Shown here in pieces: positions 6,714 to 14,226 of a DNA stretch of 16,164 bases. Below the pieces are notes generated by a model, which was not told the DNA's origin, searched no databases, and was given only the letters and a program-made list of their open reading frames with translations. The stretch's first letter is position 1, and the number at the start of each line of letters is the position of its first letter. The position numbers and the translations under genes were made by a program. Source of the stretch: Leadbetterella sp031420365 (lineage in GTDB: Bacteria > Bacteroidota > Bacteroidia > Cytophagales > Spirosomataceae); contig JANOMP010000326.1 in assembly GCA_031420365.1 (NCBI GenBank), positions 1 to 16,164 on the forward strand, given 5' to 3'.

Positions 6714-8229
6714 AAGTTTCTTATTTCTTTTTTTTATTAGTATTTCTTCTTTTGGTCAAGATAAAATCCAAATTGGTATCACTAGTCCGTCAAATTTAAT
6801 TAGAGTAGTAAATCTTAAAGATAAAGGGATAATTCAATTAGATAAGGCCTCAAATGGGTTTTTGAAAATTAAAAAATTTGATCAAAATCTTAACTTAGTT
6901 TGGGACTTAGATAGCGAATTGCCAACTCGGACCACTTTTGTAGAAGAATTTGTGGACGATAAATTTCTTTATTTATTATTAGAGACTAGAAATTCAGATG
7001 TTTTGAATGTGTTGAAAATATCTACAGCATTTGCCGCAACTCAAAAATATACAATAAAGTCTGTTCCCAATTTCGAAGTTTCTTATTTCAAAGCTTCTGA
7101 AAATATGATTTGTATAGCAGGAAATGTCAAAAAAGAAACTATGATGATTTTTTATGACGCTAATTCAAATGCTCCTAAATTTGTTTCTTTGAACCTTAAA
7201 GGGGAAACACTTATTCAAAGCATGGAAATAGATTCTAATGGAGTAAATGTTGTCTTGCTAAATAAAAATAAAAAGAAAACCGAAATAGTTTTTAGGAACT
7301 ACCTATTTTCAGGAAAATTGAATCAAACTTTACAAATAACTTCTCAAAGTGAATTTGAATTTTTAAGTGCAAAGTTTTTTGAGTCAAAAGGTAAGAGAAT
7401 GTTGATAGGGAACTATGGTTTAAAAAGTAATGGACGTGATGAATATTCAAGTTCTCAAGGAATATTTATTACAAATCTAGAAGAAATAAAAAAAACTAGG
7501 TATTATGGATTTGAAACTCTGAAAAGTTTTTTTGGTTTTCTTAATCAAAAACAACAGGATAGATTAAGCAAACAAGTTAAGAAAAAGAAGGATAAAGGTT
7601 CTGAATATCGATTTGATTATCGATTATTGATTAACGAAGTCTTGCCTTCTAACGGTAAATTATTAATTTCATCTGAAGTATTTGTTCCTGAATTTAGGTC
7701 TAATACCATGAGTAATAGTCCTTTTTTTGGAAACCCACTAATGTATCAATCATCATTATGGGGAAGACAATATCTTAATAGTGCTTATTGGGCAAATAAC
7801 CCTGCACTTTGGGGATATAGAACTAGGTCTTCTCAAACGTTTGATGGATTTAAATACATACAAGGTTTGGTTGTTGCAATTGATGAACAAGGTGAGCTAG
7901 TTTGGGACAATACGGTTCAGTACAAAAACCTGAAATATTTTGATCTAAAATCTCATTTAAAACTTAGCGATAATGGAGAAAAAACCTTAGTTTCATATGC
8001 TAAAGAAAATAAGTTGCAGGTAGCTGAATTTGACGCAACTGGGAAATTGATGAAAAATTCGGAGATAGATGAAAATAAAGAAGATAGATTGCCAAAACTC
8101 AGGAAATCTGAATTCGAAAATTTTGAACATTGGTATGATCAATATTTTTTAAATTGGGGTGTTGTTAAAAATACAAATGCAAATACTAATTTTAAACTCT
8201 CTTGCTTCATACAGAAAATTCAATACTAA
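6703..8229 (+). CDS. Exported protein of unknown function, first of a tandem paralogue pair
   Basis: I do not recognise the family. The 508-residue protein has a clear signal peptide (MKFKSFLFLFFISISSFGQ, cleavage near FGQ), so it is exported to the periplasm or outer membrane. The mature part is rich in beta-type alternating hydrophobic and polar stretches, such as KFFESKGKRMLIGNYG and GLVVAIDEQGELVWDNTVQY, which suggests a propeller or other all-beta fold. A Lys-rich patch (KQVKKKKDKG) and an insert rich in Asn, Tyr and Trp (around 340-385, with SLWGRQYLNSAYWANNPALW) stand out. The motif HWYDQYFLNWG near the C-terminus is mirrored in the next protein (FWYDNYFISNG), and several other blocks align in order. 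It overlaps the EVE gene by 11 bases and is followed after 3 bases by its paralogue. Confidence 0.85.
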   Translation: MKFKSFLFLFFISISSFGQDKIQIGITSPSNLIRVVNLKDKGIIQLDKASNGFLKIKKFDQNLNLVWDLDSELPTRTTFVEEFVDDKFLYLLLETRNSDVLNVLKISTAFAATQKYTIKSVPNFEVSYFKASENMICIAGNVKKETMMIFYDANSNAPKFVSLNLKGETLIQSMEIDSNGVNVVLLNKNKKKTEIVFRNYLFSGKLNQTLQITSQSEFEFLSAKFFESKGKRMLIGNYGLKSNGRDEYSSSQGIFITNLEEIKKTRYYGFETLKSFFGFLNQKQQDRLSKQVKKKKDKGSEYRFDYRLLINEVLPSNGKLLISSEVFVPEFRSNTMSNSPFFGNPLMYQSSLWGRQYLNSAYWANNPALWGYRTRSSQTFDGFKYIQGLVVAIDEQGELVWDNTVQYKNLKYFDLKSHLKLSDNGEKTLVSYAKENKLQVAEFDATGKLMKNSEIDENKEDRLPKLRKSEFENFEHWYDQYFLNWGVVKNTNANTNFKLSCFIQKIQY

Positions 8230-8232
8230 TCC

Positions 8233-9741
8233 ATGAAGTGTGCCCTGTTTTTATTTCTTATTTTTTTTGAATCGTATGGCCAAGTAATTCGAAATATTGA
8301 AGTAGAAGTAGTTGGAAAGCCCTCCTGGCAATTACTAATACCCATGGACACTATTGGGGTTTTTCTATTTGTTAAAAGTGATATTGCAAAAGCCAAGATA
8401 GTTCTATTTGATAAAGAACTTAAAAAGAAGTGGGAAAAAGATTTGTATTTAGATGTCGAAAATCAACCTACTGCTTTCTCTTTCGATAAAGAAAAGGTAA
8501 CTTTTTTATTCAAAGAAACGAAGGGTATGTATTATCAATTTTTTGTTTTTGATTTATTAACTGGAAAACATACAAGCAATGGTTTTGAAATTCGGGAATT
8601 TTTTAATAACCAAAACTACGTATTTTTAGAAGATAAGTTATTAATAGCAGGCGCAAATGAAAAAGGAGCAATAATTTATGAATACTCATTTAAAACTAAA
8701 AAGGGTAAACTTATAAGCTCTCTCATACTAGGAAAAGTACAATGTCAAGTTTTTGAATATAATTCTCAAAATAAGAAAATTAAATCTTTATGGAGTGTAA
8801 AAGAGATTGGGTATGCCAATGAAAAACATAAGAAAGGAGAATTTTTTAAAGAAGCATTCTTGACATTTGCAGATTTTGATACATCTGGTAATCAACTGTC
8901 AAATAAAAGAATAAATCAGCATTCTGGCAATTTCCCAATTAGCGGAAAGTTTATTGAGTTACAAAACGGTAAAACGATTTTAACTGGTATTTATCAATCA
9001 AATTTAGGTGAAAAAGGTTTCTTTTTTTATGATCTTACACAACTGAGTAATGAAAATAAGTTAAACATATTTTCATTTAGGAGTTTAATCGATTCTTCCA
9101 TTCAAACTGAAAATTTTAAAACAAATCTAAAAGATATTTCCTTTTTACCTCATTTTACCCTACACAACACTAAGTTAATTGGCATGGGTGGGGCTTTTTA
9201 TAAGCCAGAACAAGGTTCAAAAAATCATTCGTTTGGCAGCGGACAACCAAATACTGGTATTGCCTTTTTTGGAAGAAATAATCGAACTCAATCCAATACT
9301 TATTTAAAAGGCTATCGGTTTTTTACTGGAATTGTTCTTAATATATCAACCGATGGTGTATTTGTTTCATCTAATTCTTTAGAATTAAATTTGCTTAGTC
9401 CACAGATAAATCAACCTTTAAGTTTTTCAGGAATTGGATCTGTAGCTTTTTGTCAAAATGGGGCTTTAATAATGAAAAATTTCAATATTGGTAACAAACC
9501 TGTGGTTTATAAGTTGACAGATGAAATTCCAAATAGTAAAGATATCAATTACCTACCTTCATATAATGGCGTTAAATTTTGGTATGATAATTATTTCATT
9601 AGCAATGGTTCTAAATCCAAAATTGAAGCCATAAGCATAAAAAACATTCCTAACTCAAGACGTAAAAGGAAAAATTCAAGCTTAGTATATACTCAAATTA
9701 GAAAAACTATTTACATCACTAAAATTGCATCTGGTTATTAG
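8233..9741 (+). CDS. Exported protein of unknown function, second of the tandem paralogue pair
   Basis: This 502-residue protein has a short signal peptide (MKCALFLFLIFFESYGQ, cleavage near YGQ) and a predominantly beta-rich mature part. It aligns by eye with the preceding protein over several ordered blocks: NGKTILTGIYQSNLGEKGFF against KRMLIGNYG and GIFI; LIGMGGAFYKPE against LLISSEVFVPE; LKGYRFFTGIVLNISTDGVF against FDGFKYIQGLVVAIDEQGEL; and FWYDNYFISNG against HWYDQYFLNWG. Identity is low, so the duplication is old. It lacks the Trp/Tyr/Asn-rich insert at full length but has a Gly/Asn-rich stretch in the same place (GSGQPNTGIAFFGRNNRTQS), and carries a basic C-terminal tail (NSRRKRKNSS). 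I see no Por secretion C-terminal domain. Function is unknown. Confidence 0.85.
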   Translation: MKCALFLFLIFFESYGQVIRNIEVEVVGKPSWQLLIPMDTIGVFLFVKSDIAKAKIVLFDKELKKKWEKDLYLDVENQPTAFSFDKEKVTFLFKETKGMYYQFFVFDLLTGKHTSNGFEIREFFNNQNYVFLEDKLLIAGANEKGAIIYEYSFKTKKGKLISSLILGKVQCQVFEYNSQNKKIKSLWSVKEIGYANEKHKKGEFFKEAFLTFADFDTSGNQLSNKRINQHSGNFPISGKFIELQNGKTILTGIYQSNLGEKGFFFYDLTQLSNENKLNIFSFRSLIDSSIQTENFKTNLKDISFLPHFTLHNTKLIGMGGAFYKPEQGSKNHSFGSGQPNTGIAFFGRNNRTQSNTYLKGYRFFTGIVLNISTDGVFVSSNSLELNLLSPQINQPLSFSGIGSVAFCQNGALIMKNFNIGNKPVVYKLTDEIPNSKDINYLPSYNGVKFWYDNYFISNGSKSKIEAISIKNIPNSRRKRKNSSLVYTQIRKTIYITKIASGY

Positions 9742-9758
9742 TTTTATAATTTTCAATC

Positions 9759-9766
9759 TAGTTTTG
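9759..9766 (+). promoter_or_regulatory. Possible -7 box before the TPR lipoprotein gene
   Basis: TAGTTTTG matches TAnnTTTG in the 121-base gap before the TPR lipoprotein gene, about 97 bases from its start. I could not find a TTTG -33 element at the right distance, so this may be chance. If real, it would give thrS and its upstream neighbour a start point independent of the exported pair. Confidence 0.2.
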
Positions 9767-9862
9767 GTCTATTTTTTATATTTTAGTATCCTTTTTTGGG
9801 AAAACCTTTCAGGTTTGTCAAAAAATTCGGATTTTTGTGTTTTGAACTTCGAATTAAGACGA

Positions 9863-11065
9863 ATGAGATTTTATTTGAGTATTGTTTTCTTATTATTGTT
9901 ATGTTTTTCTTGTAAGGAAAGTTCAAGAGCTTATTACAACATTCCAATTAAAATTAAGGATAATCTTGAAAATCAATATCTTGCATCGCTAAGTATTTTA
10001 TCAGAAGCTATTAAAAATAACCCGAGCGATCCAGATAATTATTATAAAAGAGCACTACTTTACGAAAAAATTGAAAACTATAAAGATGCCTTGGTAGATA
10101 TAAGTAGGGCAGAACGATTGAATCCAAACTTTGGGTTATTTCTTTTTCAAAAAGCAAAAATTCAAAATCATCTCGAAGATCCTAAGGCTCTTACTAATGC
10201 TTTGCTAGCTGAAAATCAAAATTTTGATTCTCCAGATCTGTATGTTTTGATTTCGGATTTGTATAATAATATTGGAAAATATGATAAATCTGTAGAATAT
10301 TTTAGCAAAGCTGAAATTATTTATCCAAATAAATCGGAGGTATTTTTGGTGAAAGGTAAATATTATGCTAAAAGAGGGGATACAATAACAGCGATTAATA
10401 ATTATAAAAAATCTATTCAATTAAAACCTCATAGTTTTGATGCATATGATCAATTGATAAAGATATATACCAAAAATCATTTAATTGACTCGGCATTGGT
10501 TTTTAATGAATTAGCGATTTCAAAGTTTTCTTCCAAAAGAGAATTGATTTTTAATAAAGCTGAAATACTTTCAAGTATCGGAGCAGGTGACAGCGCAATA
10601 AAAGTTTATCAGCGATTTTTGAAATTAGAACCTGCAAGATATGACGCTTTGGATAAAATTGCACAGATATATTTCAGAAGAAAGAATTACGTTAGTGCTT
10701 TAATTATTTATGAAAAATGGAGTAAAATTGACGCGAAAAATTATTTGCCACTTAAAAAAATCGGAGAATGTTACGAAAGTCAAAAAAACTTTAATAAAGC
10801 AAAAAAATTTACGGAAAAAGCTTTAGAACTGGCTCCTAAAAATGCAGAATTAGTTGCTAATTTACAAAGGTTTGAATTTCAAATTCAAGAGGCTTCCAAG
10901 GTTTATGATAATGAAAATCGTGGTTTTTATAAACCAAATAATGTTAAAATCGAAGAAATAACGCCAGAGCCAGACAGAAGAATTTTTGATGGTAATTTAG
11001 GTAATTTTGAAAAAATTCAAAAAAGGACTCCAGTGGAAATTGGAAAAGATACAACAAGAAATTAA
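9863..11065 (+). CDS. TPR-repeat lipoprotein
   Basis: The 400-residue protein starts at the ATG at 9863, because this gives a clean lipoprotein signal (MRFYLSIVFLLLLCFSC, acylated C17). The frame is open further upstream to a TTG at 9725, but that reading would bury the signal behind 46 extra residues. Residues about 45-350 are helical repeats of tetratricopeptide type, roughly eight units; good examples are DPDNYYKRALLYEKIENYKD, SEVFLVKGKYYAKRGDTITA and YLPLKKIGECYESQKNFNKA, with the typical small residue and Pro or Asn at repeat ends. The tail (about 350-400) is polar and charged. TPR lipoproteins usually act as protein-protein scaffolds in the envelope; the partner here is unknown, though the exported pair just upstream are candidates. 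It ends five bases before thrS, so the two are probably co-transcribed. Confidence 0.88.
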   Translation: MRFYLSIVFLLLLCFSCKESSRAYYNIPIKIKDNLENQYLASLSILSEAIKNNPSDPDNYYKRALLYEKIENYKDALVDISRAERLNPNFGLFLFQKAKIQNHLEDPKALTNALLAENQNFDSPDLYVLISDLYNNIGKYDKSVEYFSKAEIIYPNKSEVFLVKGKYYAKRGDTITAINNYKKSIQLKPHSFDAYDQLIKIYTKNHLIDSALVFNELAISKFSSKRELIFNKAEILSSIGAGDSAIKVYQRFLKLEPARYDALDKIAQIYFRRKNYVSALIIYEKWSKIDAKNYLPLKKIGECYESQKNFNKAKKFTEKALELAPKNAELVANLQRFEFQIQEASKVYDNENRGFYKPNNVKIEEITPEPDRRIFDGNLGNFEKIQKRTPVEIGKDTTRN

Positions 11066-11070
11066 TTGAA

Positions 11071-13020
11071 ATGATAAAAATTATACTTCCCGACAATAAT
11101 ATAAAAGAGTTTAATAAAGGAATAACCCCCATGGAAGTGGCCTTGTCAATAAGCGAGGGTTTAGCTAGAAATGTTTTAGCTGCAAAATTAGATGGGAAAA
11201 TTGTGGATTTAAATGTTGAAATAAATTCTGATTGCAATTTTCAATTACTCACTTGGAACGATTTAGAGGGTAAATCAACCTTTTGGCATTCTTCGGCTCA
11301 TCTTATGGCGGAAGCTCTTGAGGCATTGTATCCAAAAGTCAAGTTTTGGGTTGGCCCTCCTCTTGAAAATGGCTTTTATTATGATATTGACACCGGTGAA
11401 GAATCACTTTCGTCTGACGATTTTAAAAATATTGAAGATAAAATGATGGAGCTTGCTAGATTAAAAAGCCCATTTGAGCGTATTCCCATTTCAAAATCTG
11501 ATGCTCATAAGTTTTTTGAAGAAAAAGGAGACGAATATAAACTTGATCTTTTAAATGGCCTCGAAGACGGGCAGATAACGCTCTATAAGCAAGGGAATTT
11601 TACAGATTTATGTAGAGGTCCACATATTCCAAATACAGGATATATAAAAGCGGCAAAGATTTTAAACGTTTCGTCTGCGTATTTTAAAGGTGATCAGAAT
11701 AATAAAATGCTAACAAGAGTTTACGGAATAACCTTTCCGAAGGCTAAAGAGTTAGAAGAGTATTTAACCCTTATTGAGGAGGCTAAGCGTAGAGATCATC
11801 GCAAACTGGGCCAAGAATTAGATATTTTTACGTTTTCTGATAAGGTTGGGAAAGGTTTGCCACTTTGGCTTCCAAAAGGAGCTATGCTTCGCGAACGATT
11901 GGAAAATTTCCTAAAAAAAGCTCAATTGCGATCGGGATATCTTCCAGTAGTGACTCCACATATTGGAAGTAAAGAATTGTATATTACATCAGGTCATTGG
12001 GAAAAATACGGGGAGGATTCTTTTCAACCTATAAAAACTCCAGAAGTAGGAGAGGAGTTTATGTTAAAACCTATGAATTGTCCTCATCACTGTGAAATAT
12101 TTAAAGCCCGACCTCGTAGTTATAGAGATTTGCCTTTGCGTTTAGCTGAATTTGGTACAGTATATAGATATGAACAAAGTGGCGAATTGCATGGATTAAC
12201 AAGAGTAAGAGGTTTTACACAAGATGATGCACATATTTTTTGCGCCAATGATCAAGTGGAAGAAGAATTTAAAAAAGTGATAGATTTGGTATTATATGTG
12301 TTTACTTCTTTAGGATTTGACAATTTTAGTGCTCAAATTTCTTTGAGAAGTAAGGAAAACAGGACTAAATATATTGGTGCAGATGAAGATTGGGATAAGG
12401 CAGAGGCGGCAATAATTGATGCCGCAAATGAAAAAGGCTTAAATACAGTTATAGAATATGGTGAGGCTGCGTTTTATGGGCCAAAGTTAGATTTTATGGT
12501 TAAAGATGCCTTGGGTAGAAAATGGCAATTAGGTACAATTCAAGTTGACTATCAGCTTCCAAACAGATTTAGTTTAGAATATACAGGTGCTGATAATTTA
12601 AAACATAGACCAGTAATGATTCATAGAGCACCTTTTGGTTCTTTAGAAAGATTTATAGCCATTTTAATTGAAAACACTGCAGGTAATTTTCCATTTTGGC
12701 TATCCCCTGACCAAATCGCCATATTACCAATTTCAGAAAGGTTTGAAGATTACGCAAATGAAGTATTCTTAATTTTGCAAGAAGCTGATATAAGGGGTTA
12801 TGTTGATCATAGGTCTGAGAAAATTGGGAGAAAAATTAGAGATGCGGAAGTAAACAAAGTGCCATTAATGTTAATTATCGGAGAAAAAGAGCAAGAAGAT
12901 AGAAAAATATCTCTAAGGAAAAAGGGAGAAGGGGACTTAGGCTCATTTAGTATTGAAGAATTTATTGCTTTTACTAAAATGGAAATAAATAAAAATATAC
13001 CTAAATTTGGTATTAATTGA
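11071..13020 (+). CDS. thrS: Threonyl-tRNA synthetase
   Basis: ThrRS charges tRNA-Thr in the cytoplasm, using ATP and threonine, and edits mischarged serine. The 649-residue protein is full length. Domains in order are TGS (1-60), the editing domain with HxxxH at H73 and H77 plus C181 and H185 (CRGPH), the class II catalytic core (about 245-540), and the anticodon-binding domain (about 545-645). The three zinc and threonine ligands C337 (MNCPHH), H388 (DDAHIF) and H518 (MIHRAP) are all present, as are motif 2 (FGTVYRYEQSGELHGLTRVR) and motif 3 (HRAPFGSLERF). All catalytic and editing residues look intact, so it should be active. It follows the TPR lipoprotein by five bases and precedes infC by 69 bases. 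Confidence 0.98.
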   Translation: MIKIILPDNNIKEFNKGITPMEVALSISEGLARNVLAAKLDGKIVDLNVEINSDCNFQLLTWNDLEGKSTFWHSSAHLMAEALEALYPKVKFWVGPPLENGFYYDIDTGEESLSSDDFKNIEDKMMELARLKSPFERIPISKSDAHKFFEEKGDEYKLDLLNGLEDGQITLYKQGNFTDLCRGPHIPNTGYIKAAKILNVSSAYFKGDQNNKMLTRVYGITFPKAKELEEYLTLIEEAKRRDHRKLGQELDIFTFSDKVGKGLPLWLPKGAMLRERLENFLKKAQLRSGYLPVVTPHIGSKELYITSGHWEKYGEDSFQPIKTPEVGEEFMLKPMNCPHHCEIFKARPRSYRDLPLRLAEFGTVYRYEQSGELHGLTRVRGFTQDDAHIFCANDQVEEEFKKVIDLVLYVFTSLGFDNFSAQISLRSKENRTKYIGADEDWDKAEAAIIDAANEKGLNTVIEYGEAAFYGPKLDFMVKDALGRKWQLGTIQVDYQLPNRFSLEYTGADNLKHRPVMIHRAPFGSLERFIAILIENTAGNFPFWLSPDQIAILPISERFEDYANEVFLILQEADIRGYVDHRSEKIGRKIRDAEVNKVPLMLIIGEKEQEDRKISLRKKGEGDLGSFSIEEFIAFTKMEINKNIPKFGIN

Positions 13021-13039
13021 AAAGTAAATAATAAATTTG
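13006..13039 (+). promoter_or_regulatory. Candidate infC promoter at the 3' end of thrS
   Basis: TTTG at 13006-13009, inside the last thrS codons, and TAAATTTG at 13032-13039 match the -33 and -7 elements of Bacteroidota promoters with a 22-base spacer. Transcription would start near 13046, which puts a hairpin at the very 5' end of the infC leader. This would allow IF3 to be made independently of thrS. Confidence 0.45.
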
Positions 13040-13046
13040 ATAAAAT

Positions 13047-13067
13047 TTCGGACAGTCATGGTCTGAA
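13047..13067 (+). promoter_or_regulatory. Leader hairpin upstream of infC
   Basis: TTCGGAC (13047-13053) pairs with GTCTGAA (13061-13067) over seven base pairs with one G-U, around a seven-base loop. It is not followed by a T run, so it is not a terminator. It lies 22 bases before the infC ATG and may stabilise the leader or take part in translational control; no function can be shown from sequence alone. Confidence 0.35.
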
Positions 13068-13089
13068 AAAACACTTTTAATTTTTTTTA

Positions 13090-13647
13090 ATGGCAAAAAA
13101 TATGCGAAAGCCGTATCGTCCACCGGTAAGAAAAGAAGACGAACACAGAATTAACGAAAAGATTAGAGGGGTAGCTGAAGTAAGATTGGTAGGTGAAAAT
13201 ATTGAACAAGGGGTTTATACATTTGTTCAGGCTGTTCAACTAGCTCAAGAGCAAAACCTTGATTTAGTGGAGATTGTACCCAACTCTTCACCACCTGTTT
13301 GTAGAGTTGTAGATTATTCGAAATTCAAATATGAATTAAAGAAAAAACAAAAAGAACTAAAAGCCAAACAAACCAAAACTGTTTTAAAAGAAATTAGATT
13401 TGGGCCTCAAACCGACGATCACGATTTTGAATTTAAATTAAAACACGCAGAAAACTTTTTAAAGGAAAATTCGAAAGTAAAAGCTTATGTGCAGTTTATT
13501 GGTCGGCAAATTGTATTTAAAAATCAGGGTTTTGAATTGTTAGATAGATTTGTAAAAGCACTTGAAGATTTAGGAAAGCCTGAAGCACCACCAAAATTGG
13601 AAGGTAAAAGGTTAATAGTGATGTTAGCTCCAAAACCAAAAAAATAA
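13090..13647 (+). CDS. infC: Translation initiation factor IF-3
   Basis: IF3 binds the 30S subunit, keeps it apart from 50S, and checks the start codon and initiator tRNA. The 185-residue protein has the usual two domains: an N-domain (about 18-85) with HRINEKIRGVAEVRLVGENI and the signature PPVCRVVDYSKFKYE at 68-82, a Lys-rich helical linker (84-98), and a C-domain (about 99-183) with KEIRFGPQTDDHDFEFKLKH. The start is a normal ATG, not the rare ATT used in enterobacteria. There is no Shine-Dalgarno; the start follows a run of T then AA. In most bacteria infC is followed by rpmI and rplT, but here a strong terminator begins immediately after the stop codon and neither gene is present. Confidence 0.97.
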   Translation: MAKNMRKPYRPPVRKEDEHRINEKIRGVAEVRLVGENIEQGVYTFVQAVQLAQEQNLDLVEIVPNSSPPVCRVVDYSKFKYELKKKQKELKAKQTKTVLKEIRFGPQTDDHDFEFKLKHAENFLKENSKVKAYVQFIGRQIVFKNQGFELLDRFVKALEDLGKPEAPPKLEGKRLIVMLAPKPKK

Positions 13648-13677
13648 AAAAAGTCGGCTCAATTGAGCCGACTTTTT
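13648..13677 (+). terminator. Strong terminator directly after infC
   Basis: Two perfectly complementary 15-base arms (13648-13662 and 13663-13677) abut and form a GC-rich core (gtcggctc) flanked by A5 and T5, so it can act in both directions. It begins one base after the infC stop codon and also faces the decayed minus-strand gene. Confidence 0.9.
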
Positions 13678-13699
13678 AGTATAAGTTAAATGATTAGAT

Positions 13700-14213
13700 T
13701 TATTTTTTAAAAGAATAATTCACATAATATTTCATTTCGTCTAATGATTCAAATACTTACCTTTGTTAATTGCTCAAGCTGCATATTCACTTTCAATCTG
13801 TAATTTTTCAAAATTATCCCAAGTTGGTATTGACCAAAGAGGGTTATACAAAAAAGCAACAATTGAGTAACCATAATTCAGATTTAAGCTATAAATAGGG
13901 TCTGCTTGTAAATTATCTGTTTAAATTTTTATGGCTATGTTTAATTAAATATATGATAATTTAGGAATTCTTTTTAGTACATTAATAGCCTCAAATGAAG
14001 CACAAATCATAATTGATAATTCGCTTAATGGTATCTGCGCCTTTTCTAATCGTTTTAATACTGAAAATCAATGTAAATAATTTCTTTTTTTGTCATCGTA
14101 TCCGTAATTTTTTCGCAATAGGCACTCTTTCGTAATATTTGCTCACGAGGCCATACTCATACTATACCATATCAAGGGTTGTCATACTTTACTGGTTTCA
14201 GGTTTTTGACCTT
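13700..14213 (-). pseudogene. Decayed minus-strand gene remnant of unknown family
   Basis: No intact gene lies in the 549 bases between the infC terminator and the saccharopine-dehydrogenase gene. On the minus strand, protein-like segments follow one another in shifting frames. Frame A (14213-14055) reads KVKNLKPVKYDNP, stop, YGIV, stop, then REQILRKSAYCEKITDTMTK and KEIIYIDFQY. Frame B (14067-13774) continues with SVLKRLEKAQIPLSELSIM, CASFEAINVLKRIPKLSYI, two TAA stops, then NLQADPIYSLNLNYGYSIV and AFLYNPLWSIPTWDNFEKLQ. A last segment (13756-13700) reads VFESLDEMKYYVNYSFKK and stops. Stop-free runs of 34 to 48 codons in such AT-rich DNA, in collinear order, suggest a gene of roughly 170 codons broken by at least two frameshifts and four stops. 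I do not recognise the family, and chance open frames remain possible. Confidence 0.4.
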
Positions 14214-14226
14214 GAAAAAAAAATGT

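Noticed and set aside
10205..11237. Minus-strand open frames antisense to the TPR and thrS genes
   Set aside because: Phe/Ile-rich shadows of Lys/Asn-rich coding sequence, with no independent support.
13678..14226. rpmI or rplT hidden in the gap after infC
   Set aside because: No short basic frame resembling L35 or L20 appears on either strand; the readable segments are on the minus strand and are not ribosomal-protein-like.
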